A DNA stretch of 64,000 nucleotides from Colwellia demingiae (lineage in GTDB: Bacteria > Pseudomonadota > Gammaproteobacteria > Enterobacterales > Alteromonadaceae). The stretch covers positions 186,001 to 250,000 of the forward strand of contig NZ_VOLT01000003.1 of assembly GCF_007954275.1 (NCBI RefSeq), read 5' to 3'. Shown here piece by piece: positions 26,168 to 34,403 of this stretch; position 1 is the stretch's first letter, and each line of letters begins with the position of its first letter. The notes beneath the pieces are model-generated. The model was given only the letters and a program-made list of their open reading frames with translations. It was not told the DNA's origin and made no database searches. The position numbers and the translations under genes are program-made.

Positions 26168-26919
26168 GCTTTATCTTCCCTAATGTGGCTCTTGCTGGAG
26201 TTATCATTTTTGGTAATAAGTGATTGCCATAAAGATGAAGGTAAAAAAGAAAATAGTTTCATAATAAGCGTTAGTCGCTTTGGGAAATGTAAATATTTTT
26301 TACGCTTCTCAATACCAATAAGCATACGACTCGCAGCTTGTTCGCTGGTGAGTAGAAAAGGCATGGCAAAGTCATTTTTATCCGTTAACGGTGTGCTGAC
26401 AAAACCAGGATGGACTAAAGTAACGTCGATTTTATGTTCAACTAAATCAAGTCTTAAACTATTGGCTAAATAGTCCATACCTGCCTTTGATGCCCCGTAG
26501 GCTTCACTGCGTGGAAAAGGTAAAATCGTTGCACTTGAACTGACAAAAACGATTTGTCCGCCCTGTTTCACTTTAGGTAGGAAGTATTGTAATAGCGTGC
26601 CTAAAGAAGAAAGGTTGGTGTTGATAATACTAGAAAATAACTCGCCATCGAAATGTTTAACATCATCAACATAACGACAATCACCTGCATTGAGTATTAG
26701 TATATCAAGTGCTTTAATATCTTCAGCGGCAGACGCTACTTGAGTTGGCTTAGTGATATCAAACAAACATGTCTTAAAAGAACGTGACTTGAGAAGGGCC
26801 ATTTTTTCTTTATCTCGACCGCAAGCAATCACGTTTTCACCTTGATTGGTGTACTTTTCAAATAACGCCAAGCCAATGCCTGATGTTGCCCCGGTGATCA
26901 AAACGTTTCGAATGGCCAT
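26164..26919 (-). CDS. Short-chain dehydrogenase/reductase
   Basis: A 251-residue SDR. The cofactor loop is ITGATSGIGLALF (TGxxxGIG); the catalytic Ser is in IVFVSSSATILPF and the catalytic pair is Y-x3-K in EAYGASKAGMDYLANSL. LILNAG is the structural NNAG-like motif (with N to L change). A short hydrophobic C-terminal stretch may touch the membrane. It overlaps both neighbours by a few bases, so it belongs to the lipid operon. The substrate is probably a lipid-derived carbonyl or hydroxyl, by context only. Confidence 0.9.
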   Translation of the reverse strand: MAIRNVLITGATSGIGLALFEKYTNQGENVIACGRDKEKMALLKSRSFKTCLFDITKPTQVASAAEDIKALDILILNAGDCRYVDDVKHFDGELFSSIINTNLSSLGTLLQYFLPKVKQGGQIVFVSSSATILPFPRSEAYGASKAGMDYLANSLRLDLVEHKIDVTLVHPGFVSTPLTDKNDFAMPFLLTSEQAASRMLIGIEKRKKYLHFPKRLTLIMKLFSFLPSSLWQSLITKNDNSSKSHIREDKA

Positions 26920-27380
26920 TAGTTTGCTGCATTAGTTTTTATCCACTTAGTAAGTTTGCCCAATATCGGTAGTTGTTCATAAAGCATTGCACCTAAATCT
27001 AGGTAATCTCTATGATAAATAACCTTATCGTCTTCCCCCTTAATATGTGAGGTGCCAACAACAGTGACAGTTTGACCTTTATTCAGTTTGGGGTGTTGAT
27101 AAGTCATGGTCCAAAATAGAGAAGCTTGCGAATCCTGCCATATCACATCCTCAATAATGAACTCACACGCAGAGAGGTTTTGATAGAGGTTTTGAAAGTA
27201 CTGATATAAATTTTCAAACCCTTCTACTGTGTGAAGAGGATCAATAAAGGTGACTTTTTCATGGTAAATAGTTGCCAATAACTTTAGATTATCTTTCGTC
27301 AATTTTTGATAAACAGTCACAAAATTATTGAGCCACAAAGGTGCTTCCTGAAGGGTGTGCTCTAACGTTTTATTTTCCAT
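26919..27380 (-). CDS. NTF2-like/SnoaL-type protein, first gene of the lipid operon
   Basis: A 153-residue single-domain protein of the nuclear transport factor 2 fold: LWLNNFVTVYQKLTKDNLKL, then the FIDPLHTVEGFENLYQYFQN segment and long strands ending in IYHRDYLDLGAMLYEQLP. No enzyme signature is certain. It overlaps the SDR start by one base (TAATG). It always seems to travel with the SDR/FAD/DUF1365/Cfa genes and may bind a lipid intermediate. A sigma-type promoter candidate lies about 250 bp upstream, inside the photolyase gene. Confidence 0.85.
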   Translation of the reverse strand: MENKTLEHTLQEAPLWLNNFVTVYQKLTKDNLKLLATIYHEKVTFIDPLHTVEGFENLYQYFQNLYQNLSACEFIIEDVIWQDSQASLFWTMTYQHPKLNKGQTVTVVGTSHIKGEDDKVIYHRDYLDLGAMLYEQLPILGKLTKWIKTNAAN

Positions 27381-27481
27381 AACACTACCTTAATGACTAG
27401 GACCTTGATGACGAATACTTTAATAAAAACACTCTGATTACGATGTACCAACAACAATTTAGTTAACGACGCTGCGCTGTT

Positions 27482-28894
27482 TTAAATTTTATAAAAAGCT
27501 AACGCTTTTAACCTTGCCTCTTTGTGCTCAACAATCGCCGGCCAATAAATATTAAGTTCATTATCCTCGATAAACTGATGAGGAAAGTGAATTGCCTTAT
27601 CAGAAACATTTGCAAGCTCTGGTATATACTTACGTATGAACAAGCCCTTTGGATCAAAACGTTCGCTTTGTCTAATAGGATTAAAGATTCTAAAGTAAGG
27701 TTGAGCATCACAGCCTGTGCTAGCCGCCCATTGCCAGCCACCATTATTTGAAGCCAAATCGCCGTCAATCAGATGCTGCATAAAATATTTTTCACCTAAT
27801 CGCCAATCAATTAATAAGTGTTTGGTCAGAAAGCTCGCGACTACCATACGAAGGCGATTATGCATCCAGCCTGTTTGATTTAGCTGTCTCATTGCTGCAT
27901 CAACAAGTGGGTAACCAGTTCTGCCCTGACACCAGGCTTCAAATAATGTCGCATCGTTATGCCACTCTATATCTTGATAATTTTCTTTATAACACTGATG
28001 TTTACATAATCGCTGTTCATGAAAAATCAGATGGCGATAAAATTCTCGCCAAATAATCTCATTTAGCCATGAAAATTCTTCACTGTCTGACGCCACTAAC
28101 AGATCTGGGTATTTGTTAAGTAATAATCGAAGTACATAACGAGGACTAATAACGCCCGCAGCTAAGTAAGGAGAAATACCCGACGTACCTTTAATTGAGG
28201 GTATGTCGCGGTTAAGTTTATAAGTACTTATTTTTTTTTGATAAAAAGTTGGTAATATTTGTTGCTCAAAAACACTGGCTAATGGCCAAGTACTAGAAAT
28301 ATTGTTTTGCTCTTCTTCCTGAACATCAGTCTTGTTAACCGCTAATGATTTATTAGATACTTTACCTAAATACTCAAAGCCACCTTGCTGAACATATGTT
28401 AACCAAGCGCGCTTAAACGGTGTAAAAACCTTATACATAATACCCGACTGATTAAGGACTTTTCCTTTTGGTACAATCACATCTGCTTCAAATAAGGTTA
28501 ATGGAATACCACTAGCCTTTAATTCTAAAGTTAAGGCCTTGTCTCGTTGCTGTTCGTTAAATTCAACCTCACTATTAGCCACTACTTCAGTAATATTATG
28601 CTGTTGACAATAGCTGTTTAAATAAGTTTTTTGTTGGGTAAAATTATCAAGCTCAATCAATTCGAGTTCAATATTTAATAGCGCGAGCTCTTTAACAAGG
28701 TCATGGGCATGTCGCATAATAAAATCTATCTTTATCGGCGACCAGTCATGTTGTTGCCACTGTTTTTCACAGACAAAAAAAATGGCTTTAAACGGCACTT
28801 CTGAATCATGTTGATTCAAAGAGTTACGACTAAGGAAATAGTGTAAAGCCGGATTATCGTGTGTGCGAAGATCATTACGAAGCCAAAGTAGCAA
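27482..28894 (-). CDS. phrB: CPD class I deoxyribodipyrimidine photolyase
   Basis: A 470-residue photolyase. The N-terminal antenna domain begins LLWLRNDLRTHDNPAL. The FAD domain has the classic segments WLNEIIWREFYRHLIFHEQR, TGYPLVDAAMRQLNQTGWMH, NRLRMVVASFLTKHLLIDWR and NNGGWQWAASTGCDAQPYFR. It closely resembles E. coli PhrB, which splits cyclobutane pyrimidine dimers in light. The start is TTG at 28894 with AAGGA 6 nt upstream; no ATG is available. It follows the DUF523/DUF1722 gene, as phr follows ybgA in E. coli, but a 264-bp repeat has inserted between them. Confidence 0.95.
   Translation of the reverse strand: MLLWLRNDLRTHDNPALHYFLSRNSLNQHDSEVPFKAIFFVCEKQWQQHDWSPIKIDFIMRHAHDLVKELALLNIELELIELDNFTQQKTYLNSYCQQHNITEVVANSEVEFNEQQRDKALTLELKASGIPLTLFEADVIVPKGKVLNQSGIMYKVFTPFKRAWLTYVQQGGFEYLGKVSNKSLAVNKTDVQEEEQNNISSTWPLASVFEQQILPTFYQKKISTYKLNRDIPSIKGTSGISPYLAAGVISPRYVLRLLLNKYPDLLVASDSEEFSWLNEIIWREFYRHLIFHEQRLCKHQCYKENYQDIEWHNDATLFEAWCQGRTGYPLVDAAMRQLNQTGWMHNRLRMVVASFLTKHLLIDWRLGEKYFMQHLIDGDLASNNGGWQWAASTGCDAQPYFRIFNPIRQSERFDPKGLFIRKYIPELANVSDKAIHFPHQFIEDNELNIYWPAIVEHKEARLKALAFYKI
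27627..27656 (-). promoter_or_regulatory. Candidate ECF-sigma promoter inside phrB
   Basis: On the minus strand TGATCC (27651-27656) is followed after 16 nt by CGTAAGTA (27627-27634). This matches the pattern before the fasciclin gene. It sits about 250 bp upstream of the NTF2-like start and points into the lipid operon. It overlaps codons for a conserved photolyase peptide (FDPKG...FIRKYIPE), so chance is possible. Confidence 0.45.
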
Positions 28895-28994
28895 GCGCGT
28901 TCCTTATGTGCCTAGTTAAAGGCATCATGGGAGTATAATTGAAGGTCGGTGTAGCTGAGTACGAATTTACTCAATATCTAATTTAAAGTTATTA

Positions 28995-29258
28995 TATACC
29001 CGTTACCATTCAAGATGCAGGTTTCAGAGTGCTTGAGTAATTTCAATTCAAGGCGCTATGATGAAATAATGGTTGTTCCATTATAAGTCGCAGCAACGAT
29101 GAAGTGATGTTACTCAAGCGCTTCTTTGATGGGTTTAAAACCACTTTATACGGCGTTAAATAATCCAAACATAGAATGACTATGTTTACATTATTTTCCT
29201 TGCCTAAAGTGTTTTTAATTCCCACTGAAATCCTGCACTTTGATTGGTAACGGGTATA
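28995..29258. mobile_element. 264-bp MITE-like element with terminal inverted repeats
   Basis: The ends are TATACCCGTTACCA (28995) and its exact complement TGGTAACGGGTATA (to 29258). Similarity continues inward: left end TTCAAGATGCAGG, right end complement ATCAAAGTGCAGG, then TTTCAG in both. No transposase is encoded; the only frame is a 73-residue one without coding character. It sits between the DUF523 stop and phrB and ends 7 bp short of the DUF523 stop. A non-autonomous transposon is the best reading. Confidence 0.8.
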
Positions 29259-29264
29259 AATCAT

Positions 29265-30224
29265 CTAGTAAGCATATCTCAATCTTAACTTATCAGGATA
29301 AGGCGACAGGTATGCTTGCTTTGTTAAGTAATCTTTTGGGTGATTAAGTAAATAATGCTTAATTAACGTTAAAGGAGCCATTAACGGGATAAGTCCCTCA
29401 CGATACGCATCAATTTGTTCACATAATTCTTGTCTTTCATTCGCTTGCAAATGCTTTGAAAAATATCCTTGAATATGGTCAAGTGTATTTGCATGCTTTT
29501 TACGGGTCGCTATAATTTTCAGCGCCGTCATTAACCCTAAAATATATTGTGCTGCTACTTCATCAAGTGGTAGATCAGCTCTTGCTAATAATTGTCCTAG
29601 CTCTTTGTAGGCGATTAAATCGTGGCTCATCACAGTATATTTGTACTGACTATGGAAGGTGGTTAACTTGTGCTTAGTTAACCCTGATTCAACAACAGTC
29701 TGCCAATGTTTGTATGCAAATACTCTGGCAACAAAGTTTTCACGCAGTAGAGGATCGTTTAGACGACCATTTTCTTCACAAGGTAATAATGGGTTAGCAT
29801 CCATAATTTCCTTGGCAAAAGCTCCAACACCTTTCGAGGGTAGTGAGTTACCTTCAGGACTGTAAACCTTAACTCTTTCCATGCCGCAACTTGGGCTTTT
29901 AGCACAAAAAATATAGCCACTTAACGATTTAGTCATGCTAGCTATTTTTTTTCCATAGGCTTTTAAAGCTTCGGTAACATCGCCACTACCATCTTTTTGA
30001 GAAACATGAATAACATCATCACGCTTTATTTGACGAATAGTTGGTCTTGGAATAGGTAACCCTACGGCAACTTCTGGGCAAAATGATTTATAGGACACAT
30101 GCTCTGAAAATTCTTTAATGCAAAAGTGAGACGGTTTGTTACTGGCATCAAAGCGAACTTTTTCACCAATTAAACAAGCGCTAATACCAATTTCTATGTC
30201 TTTCTTATCCACTGAATAAATCAT
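29265..30224 (-). CDS. DUF523/DUF1722 (YbgA-type) protein
   Basis: A 319-residue fusion. Residues 1-160 are DUF523, with conserved cysteines in ISACLIGEKVRFD, SYKSFCPEVAVGLPIPRPTI and CAKSPSCGMERVKVY. These three Cys match the [4Fe-4S] ligands of TudS thiouracil desulfurases. Residues 190-310 are DUF1722 (TFHSQYKYTVMSHDLIAYKE). AAGGAAAG precedes the ATG. E. coli YbgA has the DUF1722 domain and lies beside phr. The fusion suggests an iron-sulfur enzyme acting on thiolated or photo-damaged nucleobases; that is inference. It follows chrR by 66 bp. Confidence 0.9.
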   Translation of the reverse strand: MIYSVDKKDIEIGISACLIGEKVRFDASNKPSHFCIKEFSEHVSYKSFCPEVAVGLPIPRPTIRQIKRDDVIHVSQKDGSGDVTEALKAYGKKIASMTKSLSGYIFCAKSPSCGMERVKVYSPEGNSLPSKGVGAFAKEIMDANPLLPCEENGRLNDPLLRENFVARVFAYKHWQTVVESGLTKHKLTTFHSQYKYTVMSHDLIAYKELGQLLARADLPLDEVAAQYILGLMTALKIIATRKKHANTLDHIQGYFSKHLQANERQELCEQIDAYREGLIPLMAPLTLIKHYLLNHPKDYLTKQAYLSPYPDKLRLRYAY

Positions 30225-30290
30225 AATTCTTTCCTTCTAATTTCTGATTTTAACTTTAATTATCGCTTTAACTATTAATAGCTTAGCGAG

Positions 30291-30977
30291 TTAATAAATG
30301 AAAGAACCTATTGGATTAAGTAATTTATTTATGCCTTGAGTAAAGTGTAGTGCATCATTAGCAACGGTGTAACAAAGACAACCATTGGTAGAAATAGGGT
30401 GATGCTGATGAGAGCTATCAAGCATGATAAAATCACCCTTAACATATTCACCACTTTCATCATGAAATGATCCCGCTAACAGCACCGTAAGTTCAAACCC
30501 TTTATGGGTATGTTCTGGTACGCCTCCACCAGGCTGTATATGTAATAAACTGGTATGGATTTCATTTTCATTAAGCTGAATGCGTGCTCGCGTTAATTTA
30601 CCAATATGAGCGTGTTTACCCATTTCCATACTATTTAATGCTGCAGGGATAGTGTAAGTTTTATCATTAAAACTAATGGTATGTTCTACTTTAGGTACAA
30701 CAACTGCAATATCAGAAGATTCAACAATATTATTGATCATGTGATCAAAATCTATTGAAGCAATAGTATCTAATGCTTCATTGTCATCAACAATAAATCG
30801 ATCTAAGTATTCTTCTTCAAAGCTATTTTCAGCCACTTGTTCAGTAAATTGCGCAATTGTTTGCTGACAGACAGGACACATATCTGCGTGTATAGCGATA
30901 CCAGCAGATAAAGATGCAGGTAAATCACCATTCACAAATGCTTGGATAAGCTCAAATTTTGGGTGATGACTAATCAT
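30291..30977 (-). CDS. chrR: ChrR-type zinc-cupin anti-sigma factor
   Basis: 228 residues. The N-terminal zinc anti-sigma domain has H at 5 and HADMCPVCQQ (H-x3-C-x2-C at about 31-38). The C-terminal cupin (about 130-220) has the metal-binding pattern PGGGVPEHTHKGFELTVLLA with a later SSHQHHP. In Rhodobacter, ChrR holds the sigma factor inactive until singlet oxygen or organic peroxide acts through the cupin domain. The gene overlaps the sigma stop by 8 bp, so the two are made together. Residues needed for both metal sites are present, so it should be functional. Confidence 0.92.
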   Translation of the reverse strand: MISHHPKFELIQAFVNGDLPASLSAGIAIHADMCPVCQQTIAQFTEQVAENSFEEEYLDRFIVDDNEALDTIASIDFDHMINNIVESSDIAVVVPKVEHTISFNDKTYTIPAALNSMEMGKHAHIGKLTRARIQLNENEIHTSLLHIQPGGGVPEHTHKGFELTVLLAGSFHDESGEYVKGDFIMLDSSHQHHPISTNGCLCYTVANDALHFTQGINKLLNPIGSFIY

Positions 30978-31587
30978 GTTGTTCTCCTAACTGTACTTTG
31001 AGTTTACCTAGGGCTAATCGTAATCGAGATTTAACGGTCCCAAGTGGTAAATTCAGATGAACAGCTAACTGCTCTTGTGACATTTCTCTAAAGTAAAAAC
31101 CTTTAACAACGTCTTGCTGAGCTTGAGGTAACTCTTCTATGACACTTAGCAAGTTTGCATGTTCTAAATGGTCATCAAAAATTTCAGTTTCTATGCTCAT
31201 ACTTTCAGCAATAGGCCAAATATCATCACTGAGATTATCTTCTTTATTACCTTGTATTTTTCTGAGCATATCGAAAGTAACATTACGCATTACCGTATAA
31301 ACCCAAGTTGTTGCCGCCCCCTTATCTTGATTATACAGGTGGGCTTTTCTCCACACATTACTCATAGTGTCTTGCACTACTTCATTGGCTTGTGCTTCGT
31401 TAGGAAATTTACCACGCGCGATACGAAGTATTTTAGGTGCAAAGAACTGAAACAAATTAGTGAAAGCTTGTTTGTCTCGACTTATAGCAACAGACTCTAG
31501 CCATTGGCAAAGTTGTGGGTGATTTATTTTATCTGACATATTAGTAGATTTAGCACTTGTCGGTCTGCTTAGCAAGTTAGTCTGCAT
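30970..31587 (-). CDS. rpoE: ECF (group IV) sigma factor, partner of ChrR
   Basis: 205 residues. Region 2 lies at about 40-110 (FFAPKILRIARGKFPNEAQA, VVQDTMSNVWRKAHLYNQDK, TWVYTVMRNVTFDMLRK). Region 4 spans about 140-200 (LPQAQQDVVKGFYFREMSQE followed by LGTVKSRLRLALGKLK). It matches the RpoE-ChrR branch rather than E. coli sigma-E. A matching promoter, TGATCC-N15-CGTATAAC, sits just upstream, so it is likely autoregulated. It is the probable master of the photolyase, lipid, LON, fasciclin and DUF2878 units. An internal Met at residue 17 is an alternative start. Confidence 0.93.
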   Translation of the reverse strand: MQTNLLSRPTSAKSTNMSDKINHPQLCQWLESVAISRDKQAFTNLFQFFAPKILRIARGKFPNEAQANEVVQDTMSNVWRKAHLYNQDKGAATTWVYTVMRNVTFDMLRKIQGNKEDNLSDDIWPIAESMSIETEIFDDHLEHANLLSVIEELPQAQQDVVKGFYFREMSQEQLAVHLNLPLGTVKSRLRLALGKLKVQLGEQHD

Positions 31588-31620
31588 TGCTTCGTCCCAC
31601 TATTTATTTAAACATGTCAG

Positions 31621-31649
31621 GTTATACGCTCAAATAATCCTTAGGATCA
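31621..31649 (-). promoter_or_regulatory. Autoregulatory ECF-sigma promoter of rpoE-chrR
   Basis: Minus strand: -35 TGATCC (31644-31649), 15 nt, then CGTATAAC (plus-strand bases 31621-31628). The predicted start falls about 28 nt before the ATG at 31587. Same pattern as the LON and fasciclin promoters. Confidence 0.75.
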
Positions 31650-31714
31650 CTTTATATTGAGATTATTTTAAAATAATTTAAAAACTAACTACACAATGAT
31701 TAAATAATAAAAAA

Positions 31715-32296
31715 CTATTCAAGAATCACTGATTCAACAAACGCTTTTGCTTCCTTGAAACTGTAACTAACAACAAAGGCATTTTTTTCATTTAACTCAA
31801 TGGGTAATATTTCTATCCACCGTGCTAACACCCAATGGCTATCATTTAGACCTTTCTGTGGATATAAATTATCGAGGCTTTCGTTTTCTGCAAAGACACT
31901 CGCTAACGATGTAGATAACTCTCCATAAACCTTATCAACATGAACTTCAGACCAATGTGGTATGCAGCTAACATCACCAAAATGCAGATTTTTTTCGTCC
32001 TGCGTTATGCTGTTAATGGCGACCAGAGATTTACACTTAACATCAATTTCTAAGATACCATCGTCACCTTGGTCAAAATTAATAATTTCGACCCAACTCC
32101 CCCACGGCATGTTAGTAGACTTTTCATTAGCACTTATATATTTATCTTGTAGCCAAACAACAAAACCTTCTCCCGATAAGGCAGTACTGACCATTTTTAA
32201 ATAACGCGGTTCAAATATGCGTAATTTGGTAACCCCTCCTGGCAATAAAAATACAGGTAATGGAAATATAGGTAAGGTAGTATTTATTTTTTTCAT
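31715..32296 (-). CDS. LON-substrate-binding-domain protein
   Basis: A 193-residue protein that is a free-standing Lon N-terminal domain: LPIFPLPVFLLPGGVTKLRI, then FEPRYLKMVSTAL and a characteristic GDDGILEIDVKCKSLVAI strand pair. There is no ATPase or protease domain. Free LON domains may act as chaperone-like or adaptor proteins. A promoter matching the rpoE promoter (TGATCG-N15-CGTATTAA) lies 30-57 bp upstream, so it is probably part of the ECF-sigma regulon. A role in damaged-protein handling is speculation. Confidence 0.85.
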   Translation of the reverse strand: MKKINTTLPIFPLPVFLLPGGVTKLRIFEPRYLKMVSTALSGEGFVVWLQDKYISANEKSTNMPWGSWVEIINFDQGDDGILEIDVKCKSLVAINSITQDEKNLHFGDVSCIPHWSEVHVDKVYGELSTSLASVFAENESLDNLYPQKGLNDSHWVLARWIEILPIELNEKNAFVVSYSFKEAKAFVESVILE

Positions 32297-32324
32297 AAAA
32301 ATTTCACTTGCTGGTTTATATCTA

Positions 32325-32353
32325 TTAATACGTGAAAAATCACTAAACGATCA
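32325..32353 (-). promoter_or_regulatory. ECF-sigma promoter of the LON-domain gene
   Basis: Minus strand: -35 TGATCG (32348-32353), 15 nt, then CGTATTAA (32325-32332). Identical spacing to the rpoE promoter. The predicted leader before the ATG at 32296 is about 23 nt. Confidence 0.7.
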
Positions 32354-32364
32354 GTTATATATTA

Positions 32365-32391
32365 TAAAAAAAGCCTCTGAATACAGAGGCT
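32365..32391 (-). terminator. Intrinsic terminator of the fasciclin gene
   Basis: AGCCTCTG (32372-32379) and CAGAGGCT (32384-32391) form a perfect 8-bp stem, followed on the minus strand by seven Ts. It separates the fasciclin gene from the LON gene promoter directly after it. Confidence 0.85.
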
Positions 32392-32507
32392 CATGGTCGG
32401 TAACATTAATCAAACTCTTTGCATGGTAAAAGAAAGAACAATTAACCGACCAAAACTCAGTGACTGAAACTTAGTACTTAACAACTTGGTAAGTAAAAAT
32501 GATAAAA

Positions 32508-34343
32508 CTATTCCATAATCACGGTATCAATAACATGGATAACACCGTTTGTTGTGTAGATATCAGATATTACTACCTTAGCTCCTCCAACCATCAGCAT
32601 TCCCGTATCAGCGTCAACAGTCACATCAATCATCACATCTGATGCTGTCGTTAATGAACGTCCATTTTTTGCATAAGCATCTATAGAACTTAAACTACTT
32701 TCACCCACAACATGAGTTAATAACACTTTTGTAAGCATCTCGGTGTCTGCTAATAAAGCCGTTAAAGCATCACTGTCAATTTTATCAAATGCGGCATTAG
32801 TCGGAGCAAAAACAGTAAACATAGCATCTTCGTTTGACAACGTAGTCACTAAGTCAGCAGCAGTAAGCGCAGTTACTAGGGTAGAGAAATTATCAGGATC
32901 AGCCAAGGCTACTTCAACAATATTCAATGTTGGCGTACCCATCATTGCAGGAGGCATAATCACGTTATCAATTAAGTGAACAACACCATTTGCAGCCATA
33001 ACATTTGCAGCACTTACCTTAGAGCCATTAATGAAAAGCATGCCATCAGTGAACGATACAGCAGCTTTACTAGCATTCGCCATTTCTGCCATGTTATCCA
33101 TAGATTGAGCTAAGTTAATTGCGCCATCAGAAAGAACTTCGCCTGCGATTACGTGATATAGCAATATATTAGTTAATTGTTCGCTAGTTAGTCCTTCAAC
33201 AGTGCCCGCAGGTAATTTGGCAAAAGCTGCATTAGTTGGAGCAAAAACAGTGTAGTCGTTATCAAGATTAGCTAAGACGGTATCTAGGCCTGTTGATTGC
33301 AACGCTGACACAAGTGTAGATAGATCACTGTTGCTACTGGCAATATCAACTAAGCTCATGCTCGGTTTTGGTAATGCCACATCACCAATAATTACCGCAT
33401 CAATTACATGAATAACACCGTTAGTTGTATAAATATCTGTCATCACAACATTGGCACCACCAAATAGTAATTTATCTGTGTCCATGTTGATATTAAGTGC
33501 TATTTTCGCCATACCTGCGGTATCAACCATATTCCCACTCAACGCGTATGCATTAACCGAATTTACAGCAGCATCTGCTATAACATGTTGTAACAGTACT
33601 TTTGTTAAGGCGTCAGTGTCAGCAAGTAGTGCAGTCAAAGTATCACCTGCAATTATGGCAAAAGCAGCATTAGTCGGCGCAAAAACGGTGAACATAGCAT
33701 CTTCGTTTGACAAGGTAGTCACTAAATCAGCAGCAGTAAGCGCGGCAACTAAGGTTGAGAAATTATCAGGATCAGCCAGTGCGACTTCGACAATATTCGA
33801 TGTCGGCTCCATCATATCTGCAGGTGGCAGTAAAACAGCATCGATTACGTGAATAATACCATTATCTGTTTGGATGTTAGTGGTGATAACTGTGGCGGTA
33901 TTAACCAATAACTTGTCACCAGCGAGTGATAACCCTACAGCATCCCCATTAACCATGTCTACGGTTGTACCGGCTAACGCGATGGCTGCTGCAGCATCAA
34001 CTTCACCACTAATAACATGGTAGGTTAAAATATCTGATAATTTATCAGTATCAGCAAGCAGCGCATCAATAGTATCTTGACCCAACAAGGCAAAGGCTTT
34101 GTCCGTTGGTGCAAAAACTGTAAACTTGGCACTAGTATCTGCCAACGTTGTATCTAGTCCTGTCGCTTGTAAAGCTGCAACTAAGGTAGTAAAACTGCCA
34201 TCATTAACAGCGGCATCTACAATGGTGGTGGGCGACGCTACCTCTTGTTTTACTTGTTCAATTACGTCATCGTCGTCATCATTACAACCTTGTAATAAAA
34301 ACACACTTAATACGGTTACACTTAGTATTTTAAAATATTTCAC
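32508..34343 (-). CDS. Lipoprotein with four fasciclin (FAS1) domains
   Basis: 611 residues from GTG 34343, which has GAGGG upstream and gives a clean lipoprotein signal (SVTVLSVFLLQGCNDDDDD, Cys at about 19). Four FAS1 domains follow, at about 38-175, 185-325, 335-465 and 475-611, each with the H1 box FTVFAPTxxAF and H2 box (G)VIHVIDxVI. Domains 2 and 4 share nearly the same 45-residue opening. FAS1 proteins mediate adhesion or bind envelope ligands. An ECF-sigma promoter match precedes it. As I recall, a FAS1 protein also belongs to the Rhodobacter RpoE regulon, which agrees. Confidence 0.92.
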   Translation of the reverse strand: MKYFKILSVTVLSVFLLQGCNDDDDDVIEQVKQEVASPTTIVDAAVNDGSFTTLVAALQATGLDTTLADTSAKFTVFAPTDKAFALLGQDTIDALLADTDKLSDILTYHVISGEVDAAAAIALAGTTVDMVNGDAVGLSLAGDKLLVNTATVITTNIQTDNGIIHVIDAVLLPPADMMEPTSNIVEVALADPDNFSTLVAALTAADLVTTLSNEDAMFTVFAPTNAAFAIIAGDTLTALLADTDALTKVLLQHVIADAAVNSVNAYALSGNMVDTAGMAKIALNINMDTDKLLFGGANVVMTDIYTTNGVIHVIDAVIIGDVALPKPSMSLVDIASSNSDLSTLVSALQSTGLDTVLANLDNDYTVFAPTNAAFAKLPAGTVEGLTSEQLTNILLYHVIAGEVLSDGAINLAQSMDNMAEMANASKAAVSFTDGMLFINGSKVSAANVMAANGVVHLIDNVIMPPAMMGTPTLNIVEVALADPDNFSTLVTALTAADLVTTLSNEDAMFTVFAPTNAAFDKIDSDALTALLADTEMLTKVLLTHVVGESSLSSIDAYAKNGRSLTTASDVMIDVTVDADTGMLMVGGAKVVISDIYTTNGVIHVIDTVIME

Positions 34344-34373
34344 TTGCTTACCCTCATTAATTAAGTACAACTA

Positions 34374-34403
34374 AACTTACGTAAAATAATCAAGCAAAGA
34401 TCA
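34374..34403 (-). promoter_or_regulatory. ECF-sigma promoter of the fasciclin gene
   Basis: Minus strand: -35 TGATCT (34398-34403), 16 nt, then CGTAAGTT (34374-34381). The predicted leader before GTG 34343 is about 25 nt. Confidence 0.65.

Noticed and set aside
28895..28994. Sigma promoter directly before phrB
   Set aside because: I searched this leader for TGATC-N16-CGTA and found none, so phrB is assumed to be read from upstream across the MITE.
30970..31587. Envelope-stress sigma-E of the RseA type
   Set aside because: The partner is a zinc-cupin ChrR protein and not RseA/RseB, and the promoter pattern TGATC/CGTA differs from the GAACTT/TCTGA type.
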